A stretch of DNA of 64,000 nt from Anseranas semipalmata. Its lineage: Eukaryota; Chordata; Aves; Anseriformes; Anseranatidae. Shown here one piece after another: positions 51,746 through 63,299 of the stretch. Within the stretch, counting starts at the first letter, position 1, and every line of letters begins with the position of its first letter. A program made the translations under genes and the position numbers. The notes beneath the pieces are model-generated. The model did not search any database, had not been told where the DNA came from, and saw only the letters and a program-made list of their open reading frames with translations. Location: contig VXAA01001243.1 of the NCBI GenBank assembly GCA_013399115.1, positions 248,255-312,254 on the forward strand, in the 5' to 3' direction.

Positions 51746-54700
51746 TTCTAGTTAAGTCAGCCAGACATAATGCAGAGGTGATATGAACAAGTAACCATTT
51801 GGAGGCACTTTTTACTTTCTCAGTAGTAGAGGGAATGTCAGTGACTTTCTTGGATTTATATACCTAAATTATAAATGGCTAAACTTAAATGAAAGTAATT
51901 CTATCATGAGACACTAACACAAAGTCCAGGTCATATTTTCTGGAAAATTATGTGAGCAAACTACTGTATATTAAGACTAATAAAATATAGAAAATATATA
52001 TCTATAGGTGTTTGAACTGAGAAGTGAATCCTATCCTTTGATTACAATTAAAAACAGATCCAAAAGTTTGTGTTTATCAAAACAATCACTGCTGGTAATA
52101 CCACTGCTGCTGTGGTTCAATAAGTTCAGCTGACAAATGACAAAAAAATCCATTCTGCTCACATATCATACCACCGTGGGTGGAAAGATACAAGATTCTT
52201 CTTTTCTGTTTACCTCTGGCAAATTCATACTATCTCCCTGGTTCATGAAAGCAATAATCGGTGATAGCCTCAATTCAGAGAACAACATTAGGAAAGTTAA
52301 CTTTGCTGGCAACAACAGCAAAAATGTTTTGAGAAGGAAATACTATGATCAGGTAGTTTAAATTCTGTTTAAGTCCTTGTTGCTGCTTCCTGTTCGCTTG
52401 CTCTAGGGCAGGTTCTATTTCATGGCCTCACAGAGGTCTTTTGAATTGTTCTCTGAATGCCTTTCTCACCACTGAGAAAACAGTGATTTTGTAGGAATTT
52501 GGGCTGATTTCAGTCTGAAGAGCCTGGAGAAGAGTAGAGCAATAGGAGGGAAATGAACACTGACAAATAAGATGATACTTCACAGAAGGAAAAAACTGGC
52601 TGATACTCATCAAAAAAATATTTTTATCTAAAATAGTTTTATTTTTAGCCATCTACGAGGAGTCTTATTTTGATGGATACTTCTGTTTTGAGCTAAGACG
52701 TCCTGAAGAAGTTCAGGGGAATAGGCCAGAGACAGTCAGATAATAGCTACCAGGCATAACCTAAAACCCTTTCCATGCTGAATTCTCACCTCCAGCATAG
52801 AACATAGGACTTTAAGTAGAATATACGGGAAAAAACAGTAATCCTACAGATTATAGCTGGCAAAGTTATCTGAAAAGTGTACATAATTGTCACAATTTCA
52901 TATGTAGCAAACGCTTGTCTATAGAATTCTTCCTCAAATAACTCAAGGAACAAAATTATTTTTTTGCATAAACTTGCAAGAACTTAGAAACAGATTTTCT
53001 CACTGATTTGGGGGTTTAAATAGCAATTCTTGCACTTACTGTGCACTAAGTTCAGTTGTACAGAATGATATACATAGTTAACAGATTCCCTAAGCTCTAT
53101 GTCATATATATAGCATGTTCCTGCTGGTACAAACAAAACATTGTACAGTTACATAGTCTATTATTTTATTGAGGTTTGAGATTACTTTTTCTTCTCTGAA
53201 ATCGATCTTAAAAGAATCCCAATAAATATAGTGACCTCCTGGGGTTTACAGATTAAATTCTCTTAAAATAAAACACCATTACTCTCGGACCTGCTAGAAT
53301 AGACAGGCAATATGGTATTTAAAAAATTCCCTTTAGAATTTGTTTTAATTCCGAAACAATGTGTATAGACGATTCTATGAACTATGATACCACAGGAACT
53401 GAAAACTGAGAACTGAAAACTGAAGTGTATAGATGGCCATCGGATTAAAACTCATAGATAGATAGGTATGTTACTGTTCTTGAAAACAGAGGTTACTCTA
53501 TGGAGGCCTCATTAAAGACCAACACCAGGTATTTCAAAACACTTACATTAATTCAGATATATCACTAAGAAATGGACAACAGTGAAAATCGTTACTGGGG
53601 GGAAAATCTACTTTGCCTTTTTGCTTTCTAGTTTTTCTTAGTCTATTAGCACAGTACAGGAGTTTCACAATTCTTCCACTACCAAATGTGGCTAATAGAG
53701 AAGTGTGTGGGCTCAAACCACCCTTCCCTTACGTGGTTGCTTGTAGCCAGGTTGCTTTCCATGTGCGCCTGAACTACAGAGAGGAGCAGTCACTGGCGGG
53801 GGGAAAAGGGCAGAGGAAAGCAAGACCTTGCCAATATTATTTTATTGCGTTCTACTACATGTTTTGTGCTCTTGACAGCTGAAAACTCCTTTTCCCTTCC
53901 TGTATTAAGTGACGGGCACTCCTTTCAACATGTTACCTTGTTAGAGGTTTTATGAGATATGCATGCCTTCTTTCAAAGGCATCTCTAACGGGCAGAGGGG
54001 AAACAAAATATGGAAGCCTAAGCCTTTACAAATGCACCATTGTGTGACAGATCAAAATACCCTAATGGTAATAGCAACAGGCAGAAGAATAATCTATGCA
54101 ATTAAACATTAGGTGAGGAAATAAAATATGATTGGATATTATGAGAAATTTAAATAAAACATGAAATATTTTGTCAGTTGCATGTTTCCTTGAGCTTTTT
54201 TCAGAGACAAAAAGACTACTGTTTTTCATACCTTTTATAGAGAGCTGTAGCTGCAGTGCACATCCTATTTGTTGCTTCAAAATAAGAAGGAAATAAAAGA
54301 TTCTGTTGTTACTTTTCCGGTCTCTGGGCATTCCATCTTTTTACCTCAGGGCTGAATTTGAACTCTATCTCATCAAACGATCCATATCAAATATAATGAT
54401 GTTTTGACAGTATGAGATTGTCACTTCAATTTTGTGCATGTTTTTTTCTGTTTACCCTTCCTATCCTCCCCAAGCTTTATATACTGATAGTGCAGGCTCA
54501 TCTTTTCAGTGTAATTTTAAGTTTCTAGTACATCTGATTGAGTAACAGTAATTGAAAAACAATTCAGATAACAGCTTCAAATATCCTTTTCATCTTTTCT
54601 CTTTCTTAGACAAGAGAAAAAAAACATTTTTTGGTTATTAACAAATACATATGAACCTCTGGAAAACATGTGACTAACAAAATAGTCAAAATTATTTAGG

Positions 54701-56339
54701 AATAGTTTGTCCCATGAGCAGGTCCCGGAAAGGATGGGCCCAAACCTGAGTAGGGGGAATATCAGCTAGAACTGCCTGAAGAACTCATCACAGAAATGGG
54801 AAGTTTTGACTCCACTTCCTACTGTCCTGTCCTGTTGGGCACAGATAAAGGAGTCAACAGCCAGCTGGGCTGCTGTTGAGCATCTTGTGTGTTATTGTGT
54901 GCTTAGACAATTATAATAGAATTTACCAATGGATTTAGCCTGTCATGTTCATACTGTTAATGTAACTACATCTAATCTCTTTATTGTTTGACCAGTGCCT
55001 TTGAACCATTGAAGAGAGATTTTCTGTGTTATAAGAATGGCTATTTCATGAAACTTAATTTTGGAATCGGTGGATTAATTCCAATTTTTGGAATTACATA
55101 TTCCTATAATCATATGCATAAAGATATTACACAGTATGGCGCCTATGACAGCAGTGACTCATGTCTTGCGACACCAATTTTGTATGCTGTTAGGGACATG
55201 AGAATCAACTTTCCTCCTGCTCAGAAAAACAGCTCCTTCACCACCATTACCTTACAGCTGGGGAGTAGGGCTTGAAATTAATTAGAATTGTCACTCAAAC
55301 ATTATTTTATTTTAAAATAAAACTGTAATTACCAGTCAATAATAAATATTTCACACTCAAACATTTGCTTTTATCTCTGTTCGGGGACCTGAATTTCACC
55401 CATTCATAAAACTGACGTGGCTTGTTTGTCATGTTATTGTATACACTGTTCTTGAGCTAAGGTCACTACTTAGAAAGTTCAATAGCTCACTGCAGGATTG
55501 AATATATTCTGGACTGAAAAATAGTTAGGTATATGCTCAGTCAAGACCATGGATAAGAAGGTTTCAAGTCCTTGAAAGATAAGGAAGAAAAACTGTGAGT
55601 GAAAATGGAAAAGATAGGAATGAATCATTGCAGAAGCTGTCCACCTGAACAGATTTGGGTGTCTAAGCTTTCTCCTTGCCAGAAAGCTGGCATTACAGGT
55701 ACAAGAGATGACAGAAAACTGAAAAATAAATCACAAATGTAAAAGTGCCCCCCCCACCCCGATGTGGCTTACTAAAGCTCAGCCTTTCCCTAATATGCAT
55801 CATTTTCCTGGTTTTAATTTTCTTCAAAGGTAGCTACTTCACAGGCACTCTGCACCAAGGCCGTGGGGAGGAGGGTGGTGCGGGTGTCTGTCCAGATGTC
55901 TGTGAGAATGGCATGACAGTAAATAGTGTAATAAAATGCTGTTTCAATAGTGAGATAGCAATAGGAAGAAGGATAGTAAAACCTACATTCTTTCAGGTAT
56001 AAATGCTACCTGGGAGAACGTAAATGTTTTTGTCAATCAGGCCAGCTAGGGACCTGAGTCACACACAGGCACATGCAGTGTATCTGCAGCAGTGATGGTT
56101 ATTTCACCACCCAATTTGTCAAAACCCAGAGTGCTTGGAAATCACATTCTTGGAAGGAGTTCTGGGAATTCTCAACACTCAGATCTACTGGGCCAGAAAA
56201 AGTGGGCTAGTGATTTAGGGGCATGGGAAAAGAAGTTTGTTACAAGCATAAAAATGGCTTTCAATTCTAAGTGGGCCAGATTATTTTACCTGATAGCATG
56301 TCATATCTTGTCAAGCAGACAGTGATAAATGGCGGAACC
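51746..56339. other. AT-rich DNA, no supported gene
   Basis: No gene supported. A plus-strand frame at 54988-55275 has a faint resemblance to a mitochondrial ATP synthase subunit and is discussed among the findings. A short tandem GAACTGAAAACTGA pair lies at about 53398-53424. A C-run lies at 55748-55758. Confidence 0.55.
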
Positions 56340-56786
56340 ATATCAATATCCTGCACGCTATGTTGGTGGTCTTTAATGGGTATGGCTGAGCTTCAGGTGG
56401 AAAAAACTGAGTAAGCCTGGGCTGCTGCCCCATGTGTGTGACTGGGAAGGACTGAGGGAAGAGGGAAGCCATGGGGGCTTCCTGGAGGAGAATGGAGCAT
56501 CCTCTGCTGCCGTGTGCTCCTGGAAGAGCTAGGAGAGCAGGGCCTGGGAGATAGACTCCAGGGCAGGAGGTGAAAGATCACCTGTCACCGAGAGCAGATG
56601 CTGTGCCCAGCCTTAGAGATGGTGGAAGGATTTCCTCAGGGACCCACAATGGACCGTGAAGTTGCTTGTAATTCAAGAGGCCAATGAAAGTTTCTGTGCT
56701 AAATAGCAAGACTGAAGAAAATGAACAAATTAAGGAAATCAGGGAGATCCTTCTCATTCATTCTAAGTGTCAGGGCACAGCAAACT

Positions 56787-56874
56787 GGGGCCAGGAGCAC
56801 GGGGTGTCCCCAGCTTGGCCAGGCAGGGTCCGGCAGGCAGGGCCTGTCCCAGTGCCCCACCAGGAGCAGAGTAC
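56787..56874. repeat. GC-rich dispersed repeat, copy 2
   Basis: Aligns over 88 bases with copy 1 at 49341-49428. Several differences are CG in copy 1 against TG or CA here, for example AGCGCCCC against AGTGCCCC and GCCGGTCCC against GCCTGTCCC. That is the pattern left by deamination of methylated CpG. The GC-rich sequence continues to about 57110 in this copy. Confidence 0.78.
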
Positions 56875-57050
56875 CAGGGGCACTGGGGCAGCCCCAGCAC
56901 TGCCCCGGGGCCCCAGGCTGGGCTGTGGGCCCGCAGATGGGCCTGGCTGGGCAGGGGCCATGGCTGGGCAGGGCAGGGCTGTGGGGAGCTGGAGCCCAGC
57001 CCTGCCGCGGCCTCACTGGGGCAGGGGCTGGTAGCCCCGGGGCTGCCGTG

Positions 57051-57084
57051 GGGCCTGGGCCTGGGCCTGGGCCTGGGCCTGGGC
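57051..57084 (+). repeat. GGGCCT hexamer array
   Basis: Five GGGCCT units plus GGGC. The G-triplets are spaced by three bases, which meets the usual G-quadruplex pattern on the plus strand. In the GGCCTG register it is the same motif as the human NOP56 intron repeat. Here it sits in a GC-rich repeat, with no gene recognised around it. Confidence 0.95.
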
Positions 57085-57215
57085 AGGGACAGGAGGGGCT
57101 GGCAGTGCCCTTGGAACCTTGGACTTTCATTTTTTATTTACTTTTGTCTATTTAAAGGATTATCTTGCTCAAGATAATTATTATTATTAATTAATTAATA
57201 ATACTATTTATTTGT

Positions 57216-57216
57216 N
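57216..57216. other. Single N in AT-rich sequence
   Basis: One undetermined base just right of an ATT-rich tract. Like the other single Ns it may mark a contig join of unknown true size. Confidence 0.9.
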
Positions 57217-58938
57217 AAACAAAAACTGAGAAGTTCAGTGTCTTGCTGAATTGAAGGAAAGCTGAAGTATTTTCATTTCAAAGCTCTGTTTAACTGTCTC
57301 AGTGTTCTCTCAGACAACTTTGAATAGTACATGCATGTGAAACTGGAAAAACAGGTGGGTTTACAGTCAAAAAGAGAATACATTTCTTCAAAGGTGATGC
57401 ATAGCTGAGGGCAGTTGCCCACCTTATTTGGGATAGCAGCCCTCACTAGGGTTTCCAGATGAGACAACCATTTATTTGATGCCAAAAAGAAAGTCTTCTG
57501 AGGAAGTAACAACAATGAAATTGTTCTCATCCTTCAACCACTTGCTCCTGTGAGATACAAGTATCTGGAAACATATCATAATAGCATCAGAGCTAAAGTG
57601 CATCTCTAAGATCTTGAAATGCTTTCTAAGGCACTGCCTATAAATTCTTGTTACCTGTATGGTAAAAAATGACAGGTTTTAGAAGCTATAGAAACTGAAC
57701 AGTAATGCCTGGTGGTATGAATCCATACATAAAAACCTCAGACCTCTGTCAAAGAGTTCCAGAGAGAATGGTTTCACATCTCCCATGCAAGCGCAACGCC
57801 ACAGACCCTGCTGGTTCTCCTTCCCTTTCCTCTTATACTTTCTCTTTAAAAGATTTTACATGCTGATTTTGTCTTCTAAATATTGGCTGGCAAATTTGGA
57901 TCCAGTTTCATTAGTGTATTGTGCTTCAGACATTTTTCTAGCTCAACAAGTCTGTACTTCTGGAAAAGAGGGATTTCAGGCTTTCATCCCTTCTGAAAAT
58001 CCCAGTTGTAAATTGTTGATTCGTCTATTGTTTGGAGTGTTGTGTCAGTATTAACTTGCATTAATAGTTTGGTGCTGAGTATACTGATGGAGAATTACTT
58101 AGATATATGTAACTAGGGAAAAAGTTATCATGTAAAACAAAACAGCAGCAGAAAATTGAAGAGAAAAAAAAATCTCGAAACTCATCATTGTGAGAAGGGT
58201 GCACATGTTTGGGTCTCCTTAGACAGTGAGAAAAGATATGCATTATATTCTAACAATTCAGAAACGTATAGAGTTACTTGGGGGAGGAAAAAACAAACAC
58301 ACACAAAAAAATCATGGTGGATGAGTTTCAGATTTGGTAGGAAATGTGCAGTACGGGAAATCAGAATCAATTTATATACAATCAATTAGAATAATTATGT
58401 AATAGTTCAAAAAATATATCAGATTAAGAGCTGTAGTGGGAAATGCATTTCATTTAATAGGTACAATCCACATCATAAGATTCCTCACAGTCCTGGCCTG
58501 TATGTATCTCAGCTCTTAGTTGGAAGAATCACCTCAAGTCACAAGAGGGCAATTTGGTCTCCAAGTCCATTCTTCTCAGTCTTTCTGTTAATGCTCTCAA
58601 GAAAGGAAGCCAATTAGTGCTAGCGACTGGTACAGAGATAGCATTTATTCTTGTGTCACATAAAGCTAGAAGTAGCATGAATTATCCTTTTTTTGCACGA
58701 CTTTAAGATATTTCCTTTGACTCTGCCAGCAACTTAAAAGTACAGATGCAGTAAAATAAAATTTAATGGGAAATAAAAGGTTATCGAAACTTTTTAAGAG
58801 CTCAAAGGTTGGTTTGACCAATACTTGACACTGGCTGGGGAGATGCTGAAGGGTAATTTGTATTTGAGAATTAATATTTTGCTAAAAAAAAAAAAAACAT
58901 TTCCTTATCAATAATTCGTGAGTGGCATTTCTGTGTGT

Positions 58939-58967
58939 AAAAAAAACAAAACAAAACAAAACAAAAC
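58939..58967 (+). repeat. AAAAC repeat
   Basis: A-run followed by about four AAAAC units. Ordinary A-rich microsatellite. Confidence 0.88.
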
Positions 58968-59280
58968 ATCTTGTTAGAAGAAGGGATTTGTCCATTTTGA
59001 TCCTAATTAATACTGAAGAGAGAGAAACTTTTCTGAACTGTATTCACAAAAATATCAGGCAAGATAAATGCAAGCACATTGCAGATAAAATTAGCAATAA
59101 AACATGCATAATAAAAAAAAAGAAAGAAATAGACATACAAGTACTGACTGCCTTATGTTCAGCCAACAAATAAGTGCTGTGGGCCAAAGATCAATGGTCT
59201 TACCAGTCCTCACAGAACTGTAAATGCAGCATTTTGAAAGAGATTCTTCTGTTTGATCAGTTAGCTTCATTTTTTTCCCT

Positions 59281-59300
59281 TTGTTGTTGTTGTTGTTGTT
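59281..59300 (+). repeat. TTG repeat
   Basis: Six to seven TTG units in a row. Confidence 0.9.
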
Positions 59301-61904
59301 AAAGGAACAGAACAAATATGTAAAAAAATATCCGAGAAGCAAATTAAAACAAGAGTCCTAAGCATACTATACAGAATGATAAAGCTAGTCTTATCTGAAA
59401 ATGTTAAGTGATTGTCTGCTGAGCAGAAACCAAACAAAGAGCAAGCAAGACAGAAATTCCTAGTATTTCATGCAAACTCAGAAGGAAACTGTCAAATAAT
59501 AATCCACTACTACTGAAGAAGAATGCAGATAAATGAACTTCGTGTCATCCTGCATTCTTCTGTTACAAACCAGCCCAACACCACTGTAACTCCATTGACT
59601 TCACTGGTTTACATAACACAGCCCAAAGGTGGTCACTGGTATTAAGTAGTTCAAGACTTCACATTGCATGTAAAGTGGTCCATGTTGCCGAGGACTTAGC
59701 CATTTGTTAATGTGAGCATAAGTTTAACTAGTTAAATTTGTGATTAAAAGAAAGCTTATACATACAACAATGACTGAAAATACTGAACTGGTGTTTTGCG
59801 TATACCTGGTCTCTAAGAAAAATCAAAAACCACTTCAGTTTGCTTTGGGGAATGATTATGTGTGCTTCAAGAAACTACACTGTGGATGAAAACACGTTAA
59901 AAAAAGTACTATAAGCAATGGCAAATGCAGAGGGGTAGTTTACTAGTTAGTGAAAGATGGGTAAAGAAGCAGTTCTTGTCCTTGGGAATAAAAGCGTGCA
60001 CAGTGGCAGTTTCTGCAGAATCAGTGCTGTATTAGATGTTCATAGTCAGATACAGCTTTTATTAATTTTCTTATGCACTCATAAGCTGTGCTTTTTAAAC
60101 ATGTATTTACTTCTTGCTAAAAATGGCTTTTAGTGTTTCTGTATGCAATTTAAAATATGCAAAAGATGAAGAATTAATCAAGCTTTTCAGAATGTCAGGA
60201 AACAAACTGAATTTGCTTTAGTTTAAAATTTGATTGGAGATTAGTTTGGCTTCTTATTAGGGTTTGGAAATTTCCATCTTGCTGGGATCACCAAATGCTA
60301 ACTGACTTCATCTGACAGACTGCATGTAGCTTGGATGGCAAATGACATCATGATGTGGCATATCCAAGGTGAATGTCACCACTAGATAGCAGTAATTTGT
60401 GCTAATGTAATGCCTCATGCAAAGCACCAGATACTCCTCCAACTATAAATAGTGATGCCAGACTATGGTAGGCAATTTGACTGACAAGCAAGGACTTGTG
60501 ACAGAGGCAAGATGCAGTAGCTCAGCAAGGGCACTGGAGAAGAGTTCAGGAAAGTAGTACCATTATTACAAATCTACTAAACTATACTGACAAGAAACCC
60601 TTCTAAACTTTGGCAGCTATGGTGAGGATTGCAGTTCCACTTCTTCCCCATATTCTTGCAACTCATGTGAAACAAGGGTATTAAGCCAGTGCCAAACACC
60701 TAGCTTCCAGTAGTGTGGCTCACCACAATATCCATTTCTCTGTTCCCCTTAGTAGCATACACAAATGGAGTTAGATGGCCAAAACCTCTGTACAAGCCAA
60801 GGGAAGAGTGAGGTTCCTCACAGTGCTGGCAGTGAAACTGTGTAAGTTGTAGTTGATATGAAATGTAGTGTCCTAAATTCTGCTCTTCTCAGAGGTTTAG
60901 TCACCTTTCTGTGGTACATGGAGAAACTTTACCTTCTAAGAAAGTTTTCAGTAGTGTGAACCCTGACAAAAATAATTGATTAAACTTTTTTTTTTTCCTC
61001 TGAAGAAATAAAACAGAAATCATCCCTTCCTTTCAAAACATATTCACATTTCTATGTACCTCTGGAAACCTAAACCTTTTCTTTTTGTTCCACTTATGAA
61101 ATTATAATAACTATTGATTCTGGCTTCAAGATGTGGCAAAAAGAAACAGTGTACTGTTTAGAAATATAGTGATTTTTATATACTAATCAATTTGAAGGGT
61201 CATTTTTTTCTCCAGTATTCCCTTTGAAAATAAACATTTTTTCTACCCTTTCCTACATATCTCTTCTTTACTCATAACACTCTTGAAATGTTAGAAACAA
61301 AAAGCCTACTTAACACAGAACCCTCAAGTTTCACAGTATCAACGAAATATTCCGAGATGCAACATACTGTAATTCTGGAAACTTCAGATTCAGAAACTGA
61401 AAATGTAGTCCATCAAATCTTTATAGTTTATAAGCAAATCAAACTTTTTGCATCTTTTCCAGATTTTCAATATTTTTCACATCACTTTAAAGATTAAAAC
61501 ACTCCCTTGCCATCAAATAGGCTGCACACGGAAGATTCATTTAATGAAATGTATGGTTTTAACTCAAGTCTTTCATGGTGAAATTGCAAGAGCAGTAACA
61601 GAAATACCTATATAGATAATCTAGAGATCATAAGGCTAACTTGCATTTTAGTCTATGCATTTTAGGATAGTCAAAGAATGAAAGCATGTCTTTCTGAATT
61701 TAACTTTGCAATGTTACTATTGCATTCATCTAGATTTTTCTTTTCACTATTACAAGAATAAGAAAGCTGTTACTGTGTAAGAATGTGAAAGCAATATTTG
61801 TTTGTTGTGACAGGTCCCTGAGTCAGCCAGAGCCTTGAGGAAAATATGCCTTCATCTGTTCCTTAAAGCGAGTTCCTCAAGGAAGATAAAAAGACTTTCA
61901 AATT

Positions 61905-61917
61905 AAAAAAAAAAAAA

Positions 61918-61954
<37 letters not shown>

Positions 61955-61998
61955 AAAGGAAAAAAAAAATAAAAATTTTTACCTTTTTTTTTTTTTCC
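61905..61998. repeat. A-rich tract then T-run, hairpin-forming
   Basis: A13, then A30 at 61921-61950, then GGA10 at 61958-61969, a short AT-palindromic loop, and T13 at 61984-61996 followed by CC. GGA10 and T10CC can pair as a perfect stem. The T-run and C-run also form the polypyrimidine tract of the acceptor at 62005. A fold or slippage product could make the exact lengths unreliable. Confidence 0.9.
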
Positions 61999-62005
61999 CC
62001 CATAG

Positions 62006-62081
62006 GAAAAAGTCAAATTTACTAGGCTAGACCGAAAAAGAAGGTCCAGTTCTGAGACCTATTCCTACTGCACCTTTGCAG
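62006..62081 (+). CDS. Candidate internal coding exon, unknown protein
   Basis: A textbook acceptor (T13, C5, ATAG) ends at 62005. The next 76 bases are open in one frame and end at GCAG|GTGGGT at 62081/62082, a strong donor. The 25 codons read EKVKFTRLDRKRRSSSE then TYSYCTFA. The basic-serine cluster RKRRSSSE looks like a kinase-site-bearing regulatory segment. The exon would enter in phase 0 and leave in phase 1. It cannot join directly to the candidate exon at 32141 (phase 1), because that reading meets a TAG after six codons, so intermediate exons or different genes would be needed. I do not recognise the protein, and the 25-codon frame is short enough to be chance. Confidence 0.28.
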
Positions 62082-63115
62082 GTGGGTCTGAGGTGTCAGG
62101 TTGGTGTGCTCTCAACTTAGTATCTTCCTGGGGTGCAGGAAATTTTACACAGACCCCAGCCAAGGTTCTTTTTCTCCCACCAGTGGAGCCTGGTTGTCTG
62201 CTCTCTGTTCTTCCATGCCACCCCTTCTTGCTCATCTGCAGACTTCAAGACACTTCATCTCTCTTGCTGTCTCTCTTGCTCTTGCTCTTTCCCACTCTTC
62301 TTTTCTGCCTGAAATTTCTGAAGTGCTCTCTCCAAGGAAGACTTGGTGGCTGTTCTGGGAAGAAGCGCTCCACATAGGCTTCCACTGCCCCTTTGCTCAT
62401 GAACTTCACATGAACATGAAACAAACCATACATACCAGCAATCACCCCATGTGCTGGCATTAGTTCAAACTGAGCGGCTGAGTTTTTAAATCCACTGTTA
62501 AGTGAAGTGAAGTCTGTAAGTGAGTGGATGAAACGTCTTTACCAATGTGAGTGATATTCTTACCAGAGGCAGCTTTCTGTTAGCTTTGGCTAAAAGAAAA
62601 GAAACCTGACTGCATTACCTATGTGAAAGAAAGAATAAATAAATGTTCTGTATGAGTGAAAGCTTGCATTTAATGGTAGATTGTAGAATACAGCAAGTTT
62701 ACTCCAAGAAATTATTTTGAATGGAGAGCGTGCAATCTAAGAATTTTGACTGCCCTGTATTGCAATGCTGGCTATTTCTCATATGCCCAAAGGTGTCAAA
62801 AAATGCTTGTTCCTTATAGGTAATTCTAAAATATTTTCTGGTTACTCAAAGAAACTCATGTCACTGCTGTTTAATTCTTATATCCCTGTGGATGGCAGAA
62901 CCTTCAGAAAAGAAAACCAAAACAGACTCTCCGCCCAGTACTGCTGAAATAGGCTCTTTCATGAAAGCTGGGGTTGGTTTAACAATTCTGACCTCTTAAG
63001 CCAAGCGCTGCCAGTCATGCTGCATTATGTACCAGATGTAATGCTACATTACTTGTCACATCTAATACCAGCTGATGTCTTACATTTCAGGGATGAACAG
63101 CTGAATGCAATGATC

Positions 63116-63147
63116 TATTATTATTATTATTATTATTTTATTATTTT
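63116..63147. repeat. TTA trinucleotide repeat
   Basis: About eight TTA units with one interruption. Confidence 0.9.
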
Positions 63148-63273
63148 CCAATAAGCAAACTTACTGAAACAGGTTCTTTAAGAGGATTTCTGTAAGCATT
63201 TGGGGGAGGAATTAAAAGAATTCCAGAATGAGCAAAACTGTCTTTTTCAAGCTTTCCATTACAGTGTGATGTT

Positions 63274-63299
63274 GTTTTATTTTGTTTTGTTTTGTTTTT
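63274..63299 (+). repeat. TTTTG repeat
   Basis: Four TTTTG-type units, the first imperfect. Ordinary T-rich microsatellite. Confidence 0.85.

Larger units (their letters stand above)
56340..57110. other. GC-rich segment
   Basis: About 770 bases clearly richer in G and C than their surroundings, with moderate CpG. The right part contains the dispersed repeat copy 2 and the GGGCCT array. Several overlapping open frames on both strands exist only because GC-rich DNA has few stop codons. No exon boundaries or known protein could be seen. Confidence 0.7.
57111..61901. other. AT-rich DNA with simple repeats, no gene seen
   Basis: No gene or transposon supported. It contains an ATT/AATT-rich tract at 57178-57215, a single N at 57216, an AAAAC repeat at 58939-58967 and a TTG repeat at 59281-59300. 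A small cluster of regulatory-like motifs at 60340-60455 is treated among the findings. Confidence 0.6.

Noticed and set aside
56684..57177. Several overlapping open frames of 116 to 144 codons on both strands
   Set aside because: They lie in GC-rich DNA where stop codons are rare. Overlap in all frames and glycine/proline-rich low-complexity translation point to composition, not coding.
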